A stretch of DNA of 64,000 bases, from contig CAWGXG010000008.1 of the NCBI GenBank assembly GCA_963826505.1, positions 1,869,540-1,933,539 on the forward strand, given 5' to 3'. This DNA is from CAWGXG01 sp963826505 (GTDB lineage Bacteria > Chloroflexota > Anaerolineae > Aggregatilineales > Aggregatilineaceae). The notes under the pieces were generated by a model. The model did no database searches, was not told the DNA's origin, and saw only the letters and a list, made by a program, of their open reading frames with translations. Positions 1 to 10,283 of the stretch are shown piece by piece; within the stretch, counting starts at the first letter, position 1, and each line of letters opens with the position of its first letter. The position numbers were made by a program, and so were the translations under genes.

Positions 1-1209
1 ATCGTCGAATTGATGAACGCCAGTCTTTACGTGTTGGACGAGAGCGCCCGCCAAGTCTTTCTGGCCTATGGCGGACTGTTTGTTCCCGCGGCGACACCGG
101 ACCTGTTGGCGCGTTGTCTGTCTGAGGATGTCGACGCCGTGCGTGAAGCGGTGGCCGTGTTGCAGCGGCGCGGGCTGGCCGACTACGTCCGGATTGGGAC
201 GCGCACGTCAGGTCCGAGCGAGGGTTATTACCGGATTCACGATCTGGCCTTCAGCTATACCAAGACGATTTTTTCCCAACACAGCGCAGGTTTCACGCAG
301 TCCATAGCGGCGTGTCTGGCTTATGCCCAGGCCCATACCGATGATCTGACGGCGCTCGATGCCGAGCAAAGCAATCTGCTGGGCGCGGCCCAAATGGCGC
401 TGGATACAGGGGATGAGCGTGCCCTGGTGGACCTGATGCAGGTCTTGGCCGGGACCTACCTGTTAGCGCGCGGCCACACGTTGAACTTCCTTGGGCTGCT
501 GAACGGGGCCATCGCCGCGGCGGAACACCTCGGTTCTGAGCACGACACCATCCGGCAATTTCTTCTGGGGAAGCGCGGTAACATCTATTACGATCGCGGC
601 GATCTGCCCAACGCCCTGCTCAGCTATCAGTCCGCGCTGGATATCGCGCAGAGTCTGGCCCTGCCCGATCGCTCGGTGATCCTGCTGTGCTCCGTGGGCA
701 AAGTCCTGTCGGATCAGTACGCGGTGCAAGAGGCACAAGACCGCTTCGCCCAGGCCTACACCATCGCGACGGACCTCGATGACCCGTTTCTGCTCGGGTT
801 CGTGCTGGAACATCAAGGCTACCATGCCCAGGCACGGGGTGATTTCGAGGCGGCCCGCGGCATCTTTGCAGAGGAAGTCGCGTTAGCGGAGCGGCTTGAC
901 GACACCGATACACTGTTCTTCGCGCTGCTGAATCTTGGATCGACGGAACACGAAATGGGGCACTTCGCCGACGCCCTGATTTACCACCAACGCGCGCTTG
1001 AGATCGCGCGCGGTCAGGATAACCAGGTGTGGAGCGCGCACGCCTTGCAGTCCCTGGGGGAAGATCACAATCGTCTGGAACAGCGCGACCTGGCCGAAAC
1101 CTGCCTGCGCGACGCGCGCCAGGGATTTAGAGACAGCGGCATGCAGGCCAAAGTCGCAGAAGTCGAAGAATATATGGCAACGGCCGGATACCCGGTGAAC
1201 GCACCATGA
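1..1209 (+). CDS. C-terminal part of an NB-ARC/TPR-type regulatory protein (left-truncated)
   Basis: The frame is already open at base 1, so only the last 400 or so residues are visible. The first 80 residues resemble the winged-helix segment that follows an NB-ARC ATPase (LDESARQVFLAYGGLFV, then a helix-turn-helix-like stretch with YYRIHDL). The remainder is TPR-like helical repeats with typical Ala/Gly/Tyr spacing (for example residues 190-360). Such proteins act as STAND-type signal or scaffold switches. Its stop overlaps the start of the secreted protease downstream by 4 bases, so the two are probably translationally coupled. The nucleotide-binding domain itself would lie left of the window and is not seen. 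Confidence 0.7.
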   Translation: MVELMNASLYVLDESARQVFLAYGGLFVPAATPDLLARCLSEDVDAVREAVAVLQRRGLADYVRIGTRTSGPSEGYYRIHDLAFSYTKTIFSQHSAGFTQSIAACLAYAQAHTDDLTALDAEQSNLLGAAQMALDTGDERALVDLMQVLAGTYLLARGHTLNFLGLLNGAIAAAEHLGSEHDTIRQFLLGKRGNIYYDRGDLPNALLSYQSALDIAQSLALPDRSVILLCSVGKVLSDQYAVQEAQDRFAQAYTIATDLDDPFLLGFVLEHQGYHAQARGDFEAARGIFAEEVALAERLDDTDTLFFALLNLGSTEHEMGHFADALIYHQRALEIARGQDNQVWSAHALQSLGEDHNRLEQRDLAETCLRDARQGFRDSGMQAKVAEVEEYMATAGYPVNAP

Positions 1210-2324
1210 GCGTCCGAGTGTTGACGGAAAGGGAAAGACCGATGGTCAAGAAACAGAATGTGAGGGCGGTTTTTGCACTGCTGCTGATCGCCCTGATCGT
1301 CTCGCCCGCCCTGGCGGTCCGCCCGGTTCACGGGCAAACGCCCTACCGCGTGGCGATTATCGTGGCCGACGATTTCAGCGGGGTGGACCTCGCCAGTGTG
1401 GCGACCGATCAGTTTGGCGCCGATAGCAGCTGCACGTTGAGCCTGGAAGGCCAGGCTTTCGCAGTGCGCGGCGCGTCGGCGGAGCCGATCGATATGCCGC
1501 ACGGCGAGCTCGTGGCCGGAGAACTGCAGGAGTTGATCGACGATGCCGACGTTGCCGACTCGATCCAACTGGTGACGGTGGACGTGCAGGCCAAATCCAC
1601 GCAGGAAGCGGCCAACCGTATTGAAGACGCTTTGAACGCGACCGACGCCGATGTCTACGTGGTGAATATGAGCTTTGTGCTCATTCCGTGCGAGAACATT
1701 CAGGATTTTGCCGAATTCGCGACGCAGGCGGCGGACGCTAACAAGAAGAACGACAAGAACGCGTCGCGCGCGGTCTTCCAACGGGCGGTGGTTTTTTACA
1801 ACGGGACCGCTTTCCCCGCCATGTCCAAAAAGGCACAGCGCGCCCAAGATCTCGATCCGATCCAAACCATGCTCGTCAGTTGGGGCAGCAAAGTGGTCCC
1901 GGTGGCATCGGCGGGCAATTTCGGGCTGGACTACCCATTCTGGCCGGGCGCGTGGGGGCAGGTGATCAGCGTCAGCGCGAGTACCGGCGACGGCTTCACA
2001 CCCCCGTCCGCTTGGGAAAAGAAGGGCGACACGCCGCTGCTGTCGGTCGAAGGTGACAAACCCAACAAACCGCTGCGCATCTCCAACTATGGCGAAATCA
2101 TGCTGCCGGGCGAATGGACCGGACCCGAAGGGCCAGTGCTGGGAACGTCGTTTGCCGCACCGCGGCTCAGTCTGCTGATGGCACAATATCTGGCTCAGGT
2201 CGGTGAAGATTTCTGCCGCAAGGACGATGGCAGCGTGGCGCTGGCCTTTGGCAATTGGGACAACTTGCTGTTGTCCGATGCCGTGCAGGAATACTGCCCT
2301 ACAATGGCTCCCTACGTGCCCTAG
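1206..2324 (+). CDS. Secreted subtilisin-like (S8) serine protease
   Basis: An S8-type fold is suggested by an Asp in VADDFSG (about residue 54), a His in MPHGELVAG (about 98) and the nucleophile Ser in GTSFAAP (about 315), in the order expected for subtilases. A hydrophobic signal segment (VFALLLIALIVSPALA) precedes the mature part, so export is likely. ATG at 1206 overlaps the previous stop (ATGA). A second ATG at 1242, just before the signal peptide, is an equally plausible start. At about 370 residues it is compact, with no recognisable prodomain. The Asp assignment is the least certain of the triad. The gene ends just before a bidirectional terminator. Confidence 0.8.
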   Translation: MSVRVLTERERPMVKKQNVRAVFALLLIALIVSPALAVRPVHGQTPYRVAIIVADDFSGVDLASVATDQFGADSSCTLSLEGQAFAVRGASAEPIDMPHGELVAGELQELIDDADVADSIQLVTVDVQAKSTQEAANRIEDALNATDADVYVVNMSFVLIPCENIQDFAEFATQAADANKKNDKNASRAVFQRAVVFYNGTAFPAMSKKAQRAQDLDPIQTMLVSWGSKVVPVASAGNFGLDYPFWPGAWGQVISVSASTGDGFTPPSAWEKKGDTPLLSVEGDKPNKPLRISNYGEIMLPGEWTGPEGPVLGTSFAAPRLSLLMAQYLAQVGEDFCRKDDGSVALAFGNWDNLLLSDAVQEYCPTMAPYVP

Positions 2325-2353
2325 CGCGCGGGCGCGCGTCGATCGAAATCTTA

Positions 2354-2395
2354 CGAAGCCCTGCCAGCATTCAACTGGCAGGGCTTCGATTTTCT
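2354..2395. terminator. Bidirectional intrinsic terminator
   Basis: A perfect 13-bp stem (2354-2366 with 2376-2388) has a 9-base loop. It is followed by a T-rich tail on the + strand and preceded by A-rich sequence that gives U-rich RNA on the - strand. It lies between two convergent genes and can serve both. Confidence 0.85.
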
Positions 2396-2415
2396 TATCA
2401 TTTCCGACGTTTGAT

Positions 2416-3648
2416 CTAGCCCGGAGTCGGAGTCGCGGCGGGCGCTTCCGCCGTGGCCACAGTGGGCGACACCTGCGGCTCAGTCGTCGGTGGCTCCGAG
2501 GTCGGGGCCAACGTCGGCTCGGCTGTCGGTGCCGCGGTAGACGCTTCCGTGGGCGGGACGCTCATCGGGAGCGGAGTTTCGGTGGGCGGCTCCGGTGTAG
2601 CCGTGGGCGGGACTGTCGCAAAATCGGCCTGCGTCTTGGTCGTGAAGCGGTCGGCGTTGGTCTGCGAAATCAGAACATAGTAGTCCGAGTTCGAGCCTTT
2701 GAACACCACACCGTCATCCAGCGCCGCGCCGATCTGGAAAGTGTATTCCTTCGCGACCTTTTCAGGTGTGGCAGTGGGCGCGGGGGTGTTCGTGATCTCC
2801 GGTGTCGCGCCGAGCAGATTGGACGTGTCCGGCGCGGCGGGAGTCGGCACTTCGGCAGCGACCGTTTCCATTACGGTCAGCGTGATGATCGCCTGAGGTG
2901 CATCCATCCCGAAGGTGTCTTGTATTTCCGTGCCGATCGGCTCGGTCATGCGCAGCGTCGTGAGCGTGTTGAGGAGCGGCGTCAGGTTGGCCTCATTGAG
3001 GACTTCGCCCTCCCCCAGCCCTGACACAGTCCACGTGTCGCCGTCCCTGGTGAAATCAAACTCGCCGTTGGCATTTTGCAGGCGCATACTCACCACATCG
3101 TCGACGGCGGCTGAGAAATACGCTGTGTCGATCCAGCTTGACGGCAAGGCGCTCGCGTCCTGGCTGGTCAGGCTGCTGGTGAGATAGACCTGATTCTGAT
3201 CGTCCAACCGCACGTGTACCGTGTTGCCGCCGCCAGTCTTGCCGACGTAAAGCGTGTGTGTGGCATCGTCCTGGTTGAACGTCACCTGCCGGACGAAATC
3301 GTCCGGGCTGACCTGCAGCGACCGGAAGCTCGTGGCCGACTGGGTGATCAGGCGATCCGCACGCAGCTGGCCGATCTTGGTGAGCAGCGATGTTACCGTC
3401 GACGCCGTGACCGGGTAATCGCCGTAATCCGGCAGGACCCAGGCGTCACCGGATTTCTTGAGTGTGATCTGCTTATCGGAATTGTCGGCGACCGTAAGCT
3501 GCGAGACTTTGGCCGTGTCGAAATTCGCGACCAGCGGCCCACCCGGCGCAACCTGTCCGTTGGCCAACTCCGGCCAGGCAGCTTGCACGCCCAACAGCAC
3601 CAACTGGATTACCAATACCGCCGCGAGAATCTTATTGGTTCTACTCAT
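2416..3648 (-). CDS. DUF4340 domain protein of an ABC-2 export operon
   Basis: It has an N-terminal membrane anchor (ILAAVLVIQLVLLGVQAA) followed by a DUF4340-type extracytoplasmic domain of beta repeats (LTVADNSDKQITLKKSGDAWVL, LYVGKTGG). The last 80 residues are a low-complexity Pro/Thr/Ala/Glu tail. DUF4340 genes habitually follow GldG-like ABC-transport genes, and here the gene starts 8 bases after the end of one. Its exact role is not known. A structural role in an exporter assembly on the outer face of the membrane is an inference from context. Confidence 0.8.
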   Translation of the reverse strand: MSRTNKILAAVLVIQLVLLGVQAAWPELANGQVAPGGPLVANFDTAKVSQLTVADNSDKQITLKKSGDAWVLPDYGDYPVTASTVTSLLTKIGQLRADRLITQSATSFRSLQVSPDDFVRQVTFNQDDATHTLYVGKTGGGNTVHVRLDDQNQVYLTSSLTSQDASALPSSWIDTAYFSAAVDDVVSMRLQNANGEFDFTRDGDTWTVSGLGEGEVLNEANLTPLLNTLTTLRMTEPIGTEIQDTFGMDAPQAIITLTVMETVAAEVPTPAAPDTSNLLGATPEITNTPAPTATPEKVAKEYTFQIGAALDDGVVFKGSNSDYYVLISQTNADRFTTKTQADFATVPPTATPEPPTETPLPMSVPPTEASTAAPTAEPTLAPTSEPPTTEPQVSPTVATAEAPAATPTPG

Positions 3649-3656
3649 GGTTCACC

Positions 3657-6532
3657 TCACCCCTCAACCGCTTCGGGCAGCACCAACGGCATGGGCTGTT
3701 CGGCGCGTTTGCGCCACTGCCATACTCCCGCCACCGCCAACAACCCGATCAAGGCCACCGCATAGTTGAGCACCTCCCAACGCGTTTCCTGTTGGTCCGT
3801 CAGCGAATCGAGGACGCGCACTGTCGAGCCACGCGACCGGATCGCCAGTAGATCGGTGTCCTCAGTCGCCCAATCGACCGTATTCTGGACGAATTGCAGA
3901 CTGTCAAGGGTGCTGTCACGGCTGAAGTTTGACGCCAGTTGGAAAACCGTATCGTTCAAGAACTCGCCGCTGCCCACCACGATTAAGCGGGCCGTGTCGG
4001 GCGAGGACGCGATCAGGCCGGAAGGCTGTGTCGTGGCCGTGGTATCGGTCGCGGTCTGATCGGTGGCTGGCGGGTTATCCTTGAAGAAACTGTCGAAACT
4101 GCCCTCGACCACCACCGCCAGCGGGTAGGACTGCTGGGTGCCTTCGACCGGAAACCCATACTGCGGGTAAAGCGAAGTGTTCGGCTGGATATCCAGGTTG
4201 GTGGTCGTCCACGCACCCGAACTCGACTTGAGCAGCGTCGTCACGGTGCGGTTGGCGTTCTTGTCGGGATCGACCTGAACCGGTGACGCCCAGCTGAGCG
4301 TCAGCGATTGCAGCCGGGACAGGATCGGGCTTTTGCGATCCATGCCGCTTTGCCGCACATCGACGAAGAACGGGTAATCCAGCGCCTGGATTTCCTGCAC
4401 GGTCATGCCCGCCACGTTGCGCTGGACCTGCACCGGGAACGGCGCATTTTGTGTGTCAAGCACCAGCGACGGATCGACGTTAATGCCGTAACTGGCGAGC
4501 ATATCCTGCAAGCCGCCGTCGATGGCCTGCACCGTCAGACCGCCGCCATATGGATCGACCGCGATCTTATAGTTGCCCGCTGCGACGAACACGGTGCCAC
4601 CGCGCATCAGGTATTGGTCGATCGCATACTTTTCGAGGTCGGTCAGGTTTTCTGGCGCGATGATCAGCAGGATATCGATCCCCGCCGGGACATCCCCGCT
4701 GGACAGCGATACCGTCTGCACGTCGTAATTATCGCTCAGCGACTGAAGCACGGTCTGGTAGGTCTGAAGCGGCTGCTGGGTCTGGCCGAACATGTCCTGC
4801 GTCGGGGTAGCGGGTGGAGTCCACACGCCGACCACTTTCAGGAAGCCGGGCGCCGCGCGCTGAAGCGCGGACTCGATCTCGTTCTGGATGCCGGTTTCGC
4901 TGGTATCACTGCCGGGATAGATCACCTGGGATTTGCCGCCCGCGGTCAGCACCATGTGCAGATAGTAGCTGTCCGACGAGAAGAAGCTCTGCGCGATGGG
5001 CTGGATGCCATACTGACTGTACAGCGCGTTGCCATCCACCCCGCTGGAGGGATCGCTCACGTTGACGGCCTGATAGGAGAATTTGCCGTTCGAGGTGTCA
5101 GCGATTTTGCCAGCCACCTGCTGGATGGTATCCGGCGCGTCCTGCAACTCACTGGGCAGCGTGTCCGGCGTATAGTACAGCACCAACTGCGCGGGTTGGT
5201 CCAGCGAGGCTAGCACCGCGTCCACACTCTGGAAGCCGTAGACCACCTTCTTGATGCTGCGCGTCAGGTCATATTCGAGATTGCGCAGCCGGACCTCAAC
5301 ATCCCGTCTGCCGTACTGGTCGACCTGGATCAGGTCGCCGAAGTTGAGCGTCACGTCCTGGTCGCCATAGCGGATCAGAATGTCAAAGTAGACGTTGAGC
5401 ACCGACGCCCCGTAGCGATCCTGTACTTGCAGCGGGGTCGGATTGATGCCGTACACCTGGTTGGCTTCGGCTTCTTTCTCCGGGTCTTTGATCGGATCGA
5501 TGATTTCGACCTTGAGCTTGCCCCCGGCGGCGATGCGGTATTCGTCCAGCAAATCGCTGATTTGCGGGATCAGCGGGGAGAGCAGCGGGTGGTTCTTTTC
5601 GCTGAAGTAACCCCGGATCAAAAGCGGCTCCTGCAAATTGCTCAACAAGTCGCGCGTCGCGGTGGACAGGCTGTATTCGTGATCCTGGGTCAGGTCCAGG
5701 CGGAAGGTGTGCAGCGGGTAGAGCAGCCCGTTGAAGACGAGCAGATTCGCGGCGATCAGGGTGACCATCACGTGGCTGTTGACGCGATGCGACTGCGTCG
5801 AAGCGCCTGTACCCCATCGCTGGCGATCCAGCGAATAGACGTTGAGGAACAGGAAGAAGACAGTCAGCGACAGGTAATAGACCAGGTCGCGCATGTCGAT
5901 CACGCCGCGCCCGATGCTTTCGAAGCGGCTGCCCGAGCCGAACGCCCGCAGGATTTCCGCGCTGCTGCTGCTGAACAGGTCGGTGATCTGGCTGCTGCCG
6001 ACCAGTTGGAGCAGCCCGCAGACGACCATCGTCAGGATCAGCGCGACGATCTGGTTGGCCGGTGCGCGAGGAGATGAACAGGCCGATGGCGATATAGGCC
6101 GAAGCCAGCAGCAGCGTCGCCAGGTAGCCGCCGACGATCGGGCCGAAATCGGGGTTGCCGAACGACGCGACCGAAATCGGCAGGAAAAGCGTCAGCAGCC
6201 AGCGCGACCGCCACCAGGATCAGCGCCGCCAGGAATTTACCCAGCACCAACTGGTAAAGTTTCATGGGCATCGTGAACAGCATTTCCAGCGTGCCGGTTT
6301 GCTGTTCTTCGCTCCATTGCCGCATGGTCAGCGCCGCCGCCAGGAAGATCATCAGCGTGGGCATCCAGCGGAACATGGGGCGCAGATCGGCAATGCCGCG
6401 CGCGAAAAATTCATCCACCCAGAAGAACGTGAACAGCGTCGCCGCCAGAAAGACGCCGACGAAAATCAGCGCCATCGGTGAGCTGAAAGTAGCTGTTTAA
6501 CTCTTTGCGCGTGAGTGACAGCACCTGTTTCA
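3657..6532 (-). CDS. ABC-2 permease fused to GldG-like (DUF4350-type) domain, frame-broken
   Basis: Reading from ATG at 6532 (MKQVLSLTRKELNSYF) the protein begins as an ABC-2 permease with several hydrophobic helices (LIFVGVFLAATLFTFFWVDEFF, then EEQQTGTLEMLFTMPM). The frame breaks near 6487, 6195 and 6070. From 6029 it is open to 3657 with no stop between the last permease helix and a GldG-like part (TFRLDLTQDHEYSLS, then long beta-rich sequence and a C-terminal TM helix near AVALIGLLAVAGVW). The two modules thus appear to be one polypeptide of about 955 residues. GldA/F/G systems move proteins or lipids in gliding bacteria, but the substrate here is unknown. It starts 12 bases after the ATPase gene. 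Confidence 0.75.
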
Positions 6533-6544
6533 TAGGCGTAATCG

Positions 6545-7523
6545 TTATTCCGCTTCGACCGCTTCGGCCTCGGCCAGCTTCGGCTTCTGCCGCCGCGCAG
6601 CTTCTCCAGGCTGCGGGTCGCCAACTGGTTGAAGACCGTTTCGAGCGTGACGACGTCGCGGCGCAGCTCGCGCAACGGCCAGTCTTCGCTGCGCGCCAGA
6701 TCGTACACTACCGGGCAGATATCCTCCCGACTGGCGATGCGGAAGGCGGGCCAACCGTCAGCGCTGTCGAAGGTTTCGACGCTGGTCCACGCCGGCCAGC
6801 GCGGTCAACTTCTTCTCGGCGCCCTTTGGCGGTCTTCCGCAGGACCAGGATCGCGTTGTTGGTCGTGGCCAGATCGTCCAGGCGCGCGTCAGCCTTGATT
6901 TCGCCGTTGAAGAGGATGATCACCCGGTCGCAGACGGCTTCGACTTCCGACAGGATATGTGACGAAAATAGGACCGTGCTCTTCGCGGCCAGCCGCTTGA
7001 TCAGGTGGCGGATCTCGACGGTTTGCGTCGGGTCAAGCCCGACGGTCGGCTCGTCGAGGATCAGGAATTTGGGCTTGTGCAGGATCGCCTGAGCCAATCC
7101 AACACGCTGGCGCAACCCTTTACTGAGATGGCCGATCAGGCGCGCGCGGTGATCGATCAGCCCGGTGACGGTGATCGCCTCGGAGATGAGCGCGGCCTGC
7201 TGCTCTACAGGGATGTTGCGCAGCCCGGCCACGAGCTTGAGATAGCCCTGCACCGAGAGATCGTGATAGAGCGGCGTATTTTCTGGCAGGTAGCCGATAT
7301 CGGCCTGGACTTCCTGCGTGTGAGTCAGGATGTCCAGATCGTTAACCGCGACGGTCCCGCCGTCCGGGTGCAGGTAGCCGGTCAGAATTTTGATGGTCGT
7401 GCTCTTCCCGGCTCCGTTGGGACCCAGCAACCCTACGATTTCGCCCGGCTGAATCGTGAAGCTGATGTCCTTGAGCGCCTGGACCGTCCCGTAAGACTTG
7501 GTGAGATTTTCGACTTGTATCAT
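6545..7523 (-). CDS. ABC transporter ATP-binding protein (GldA/CcmA-type), frame-broken C-terminus
   Basis: All ABC ATPase motifs are visible: Walker A GPNGAGKST (about residue 35), signature LSKGLRQRVGLAQ, Walker B LILDEPTVGLDP and the switch His in SSHILSEVE. The start is ATG 7523 (MIQVENLTKSYG); an upstream in-frame start would add only unconserved residues. Two indels near 6823 and 6790 throw the frame. Reading across them restores a typical accessory C-terminus (DGWPAFRIASRE, LETVFNQLATRSLEKL) that ends at 6545. It energises the fused permease encoded next in the operon, and the DUF4340 gene completes the set. Confidence 0.85.
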
Positions 7524-7556
7524 AGGCGTGACTCCGCTAAAAAATGCCGAACGCAA

Positions 7557-8046
7557 AACGTGCCTTACATCGCACGAAAGGCAGGCATGATTGGGTATAA
7601 ACAGCGGCGTGGAAGGAGTTAGGGGTAATGATAGTGGCGCAGCATCACGCGTGTGCTCTGTAGAGTCTGGAGCTTGTGCGTGATCCAGAGAAGAAGCTGT
7701 ATCCTGATCTGGCAGATCAACCGTGTATTCACGTTGAACCAGCTTACTGACCGCTTACACCACAGAATCGCTGAGTTTCATCACAGCGTAGCATAACGCC
7801 GGGGATCGCAGAGATCAAGGGCCGTAGATAAATGTTAGATTAATATTTTCCGTGATTTCGATCGCGCTGACCCCTCGAAACCAGAGTGGCGCGGCTTGCG
7901 TAATGGGGATGTGTAGGTAACGGCGGCGCATTCAGCTATGATCTGTGCGATCGCAGAAGCCAGCACAGTGCTGCCGTCGGGCGGCTGAGCCATCTCGGTT
8001 GCACAAGTGTGTATGCATTGCGTTCTTTACCCATGAGGAGGCTGTT
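7557..8046. other. Divergent intergenic region without a gene
   Basis: About 490 bases separate the leftward ABC operon from the rightward AIM24-like gene. No open frame with protein-like composition is seen. A TATGAT-like hexamer near 7936 could be a -10 element for the rightward gene, but no convincing -35 accompanies it. Confidence 0.4.
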
Positions 8047-8721
8047 ATGCAAATCACGTTGAAACACCAACCCGCGTTTTCCGAAGCTGTGGTCACATTG
8101 GCGGGGAACGAGCAGGTCAAGGTCGAGCCGGGTTCGATGGTCGGGTACAGCGACGGCGTGACGATCGAGACGAAGGCGGAGGGCGGCCTGTTCGGGGGCC
8201 TGAAGCGCATGGTCGCCGGAGAGAGTTTCTTCCAGAATACGTACACCGCGCCCGCGCAAGGCGGCGAACTGCTGCTGGCCCCAGCCCTGCCCGGCGACAT
8301 GATCGTGCTCGACATCACCGGCAGCGATTTCATGCTGCAAAGCGGCGCGTATATCGCCAGCGAAAGCGGTGTGGTCACCGACGCCAAGTGGGGCGGATCG
8401 AAGGGGTTCTTCGGGAGTGGGAGTCTGGTGCTGCTCAAAGTCAATGGGCAGGGCAAGCTGTTGTTGGGTTGCTACGGCGCGTTGGAAGAGCTGATCTTGC
8501 AGCCCGGCCAGAAGTACACGTTGGATACCGGGCACATCGTCGGATTTGACGGCGAGATCGGGTTCAACATCCGCCGTGTGGGCAACTGGAAATCCACGGT
8601 ACTGAGCGGTGAAGGGCTGGTCGTCGACCTGACCGGACCCGGGCGCGTCCTGATGCAGACCCGGTCCGAAGAAGCCTTCCTGGGTTGGCTGCTGCCCAAG
8701 ATTCCGCAAAAATCGAACTAA
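8047..8721 (+). CDS. AIM24 / TIGR00266 family protein
   Basis: This is a 224-residue all-beta protein rich in Gly and short strands (EVKVEPGSMVGYS, GFFGSGSLVLLKVNGQGKLLLGCYGA, YTLDTGHIVGFDGEIGF), the pattern of the AIM24/TIGR00266 family. The family's biochemical role is not established. ATG 8047 is chosen because a strong GAGGAGG site lies 6 bases upstream; the longer frame starting at 7945 has no such site. There is no signal peptide. A hairpin follows the stop. Confidence 0.85.
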   Translation: MQITLKHQPAFSEAVVTLAGNEQVKVEPGSMVGYSDGVTIETKAEGGLFGGLKRMVAGESFFQNTYTAPAQGGELLLAPALPGDMIVLDITGSDFMLQSGAYIASESGVVTDAKWGGSKGFFGSGSLVLLKVNGQGKLLLGCYGALEELILQPGQKYTLDTGHIVGFDGEIGFNIRRVGNWKSTVLSGEGLVVDLTGPGRVLMQTRSEEAFLGWLLPKIPQKSN

Positions 8722-8739
8722 CGCGGGCAGGCGTTTTGT

Positions 8740-8776
8740 GGGCAGATGGCGGACTGACTGCGCCCGCGATCTGCCC
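8740..8776 (+). terminator. Stem-loop after AIM24-like gene
   Basis: A perfect 8-bp inverted repeat (8740-8747 with 8769-8776) encloses a 21-base GC-rich loop. There is no T-run after it, so it is either a weak terminator or an mRNA-stabilising structure. Confidence 0.4.
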
Positions 8777-8829
8777 TGGGTCGCATGCCTGATTGCTGTT
8801 GGCTAATCGCTTTACTTTAGGAGCACACG

Positions 8830-10176
8830 ATGTCACTGCCCCCTCTGGCCGGTTTGGCGACGTATGCCGAGGCCGCCCGCATCGGATTGGGCGTCGAGGA
8901 AAACGCCAGGCGTCTGGTGCGCTACGCCTGGATCGAAAAACGTGCGATGGAGATCGGCCTCTATTGGCTGGCGTCCACGCCGGAATGGGAAGCCAAAGAG
9001 GCGTTAGGGCTGCACCTCAGCCTGGACGCCGCCCACGCGGGAATGATCCGGGCGCGAGTGGCCGAGATGCGCAATCCGCCGCCCAATATGGACGTGAGTC
9101 CCGATCCGGCGCTAGATCGTTTCTTCGACGAACTGCTGACCGCTCATGACACGTTGGAAAAGATCATCGCACTATATGGTGTGCTCAAGCCCGCGCTGCT
9201 GGCCGCTTACGAACAGCACCGCGACACGATCAACCCGATCATCGACTACCCTACCCGGCATCTGCTCAAGCACATCATTCTGGATGAAAGCGAGATCGCC
9301 GCGTGGGGATCCGTGGCGGTGCGTGCGGTCGCATCCGACGAGTCCGAACGCATTCGGGCCGAAGAGTGGGCGAACCATCTGCGGGCGTATCTGGCGGCGG
9401 CAGGCGGGATCGACGGGACGGCCCCAACCCCGGCCACGCTTCCGTCGTCGCGTGTGCAGGCGCCATTCGAGCCGGACTTCTTCCCGCAGCGGGATGAACG
9501 CTTCGCGCTGCGCTGGAATTTCGTCAATCCTCAGCGGCAGGTATCCCTGGACGAGCGGGTACCGTTGGACGAGCGGACGCTGGCGCTGATGTGCCGCCGC
9601 ATCGTGGAAATGGATGTGCCAGAATACATGACGCGCATCATCGCGCAGGCGAAGGACGAACCCTGGGCGTATTATGTGGAAATGACCCGCCAACTGTGGG
9701 ACGAGGTGCGGCACGCCATGATGGGCACCCTCTATTTCGAGCAGCGAGGCATCGACTGGAAACGCCATATAGCGATTCATCCCGGCATGGCGATTCGGCT
9801 GGGGACGCTGGATGCCAAGACAGCCCACAATGTGCTGTACGCTATCGAGCAGAATTTGATGCCCGCCAAGACCGGAAAGCGGCTGGAATACGAGATCAGC
9901 GTGAATGCCCACGATCCACTGGCGGCGTATATTCAGGATTACGACTGGGCAGACGAAGTGTTACACGCGCAGCTTGGACGGCGTTGGCTGCTGCCCAGGC
10001 TCGACCTGCCATCACCGGAAGCCGTGCAGCGCGGCATAGAAGCGCGTGCCTCGACCGTGCATGTGCTGGATGACTACGCGAATCAAAGCGAACAGTGCAA
10101 CTGGTGGCCCGATTTCGTGCGGCTGGCGCTGGGTCGCGAAACCGCCATGCCCGAATTCGATTTGACACGACGGTGA
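8830..10176 (+). CDS. Ferritin-like helical protein of unknown function
   Basis: This 448-residue, largely helical protein has no signal peptide. It contains repeated acidic-His motifs of the ferritin-like di-iron type: DEVRHAMMG (about residue 290) and DEVLHAQLGRRW (about 373), plus DESEIAAWG near 151. The DExxH pattern with a following Gly/Leu-rich helix suggests a metal-binding four-helix bundle, possibly two in tandem. I do not recognise a characterised enzyme. ATG 8830 follows a TTTAGGAGCAC ribosome site. It stands alone between the AIM24-like gene and a convergent secreted protein. Confidence 0.55.
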   Translation: MSLPPLAGLATYAEAARIGLGVEENARRLVRYAWIEKRAMEIGLYWLASTPEWEAKEALGLHLSLDAAHAGMIRARVAEMRNPPPNMDVSPDPALDRFFDELLTAHDTLEKIIALYGVLKPALLAAYEQHRDTINPIIDYPTRHLLKHIILDESEIAAWGSVAVRAVASDESERIRAEEWANHLRAYLAAAGGIDGTAPTPATLPSSRVQAPFEPDFFPQRDERFALRWNFVNPQRQVSLDERVPLDERTLALMCRRIVEMDVPEYMTRIIAQAKDEPWAYYVEMTRQLWDEVRHAMMGTLYFEQRGIDWKRHIAIHPGMAIRLGTLDAKTAHNVLYAIEQNLMPAKTGKRLEYEISVNAHDPLAAYIQDYDWADEVLHAQLGRRWLLPRLDLPSPEAVQRGIEARASTVHVLDDYANQSEQCNWWPDFVRLALGRETAMPEFDLTRR

Positions 10177-10234
10177 TCCCCTGGAGTGCCGTGGTATCCG
10201 TGAAAGTTTGAGCACAATTGCGAAACCGAGAGAA

Positions 10235-10257
10235 ACGCCGGGCAGAGTGCCCGGCGT
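10235..10257. terminator. Intrinsic terminator hairpin between convergent genes
   Basis: A perfect 10-bp GC-rich stem (10235-10244 with 10248-10257) with a 3-base loop lies between two convergent genes. T-rich sequence follows it on the - strand, so it fits best as the end of the leftward gene, although it may also stop rightward transcripts. Confidence 0.7.
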
Positions 10258-10283
10258 ATCGATTCTCAGCCGATCGGAGACTC

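Noticed and set aside
1065..2186. Long antisense open frame over the protease gene
   Set aside because: It has Arg/His-rich, low-hydrophobic composition typical of the reverse strand of GC-rich genes and no ribosome site. The same applies to long antisense frames over 4308-5213, 16456-17376, 28256-29677 and 56041-57204.
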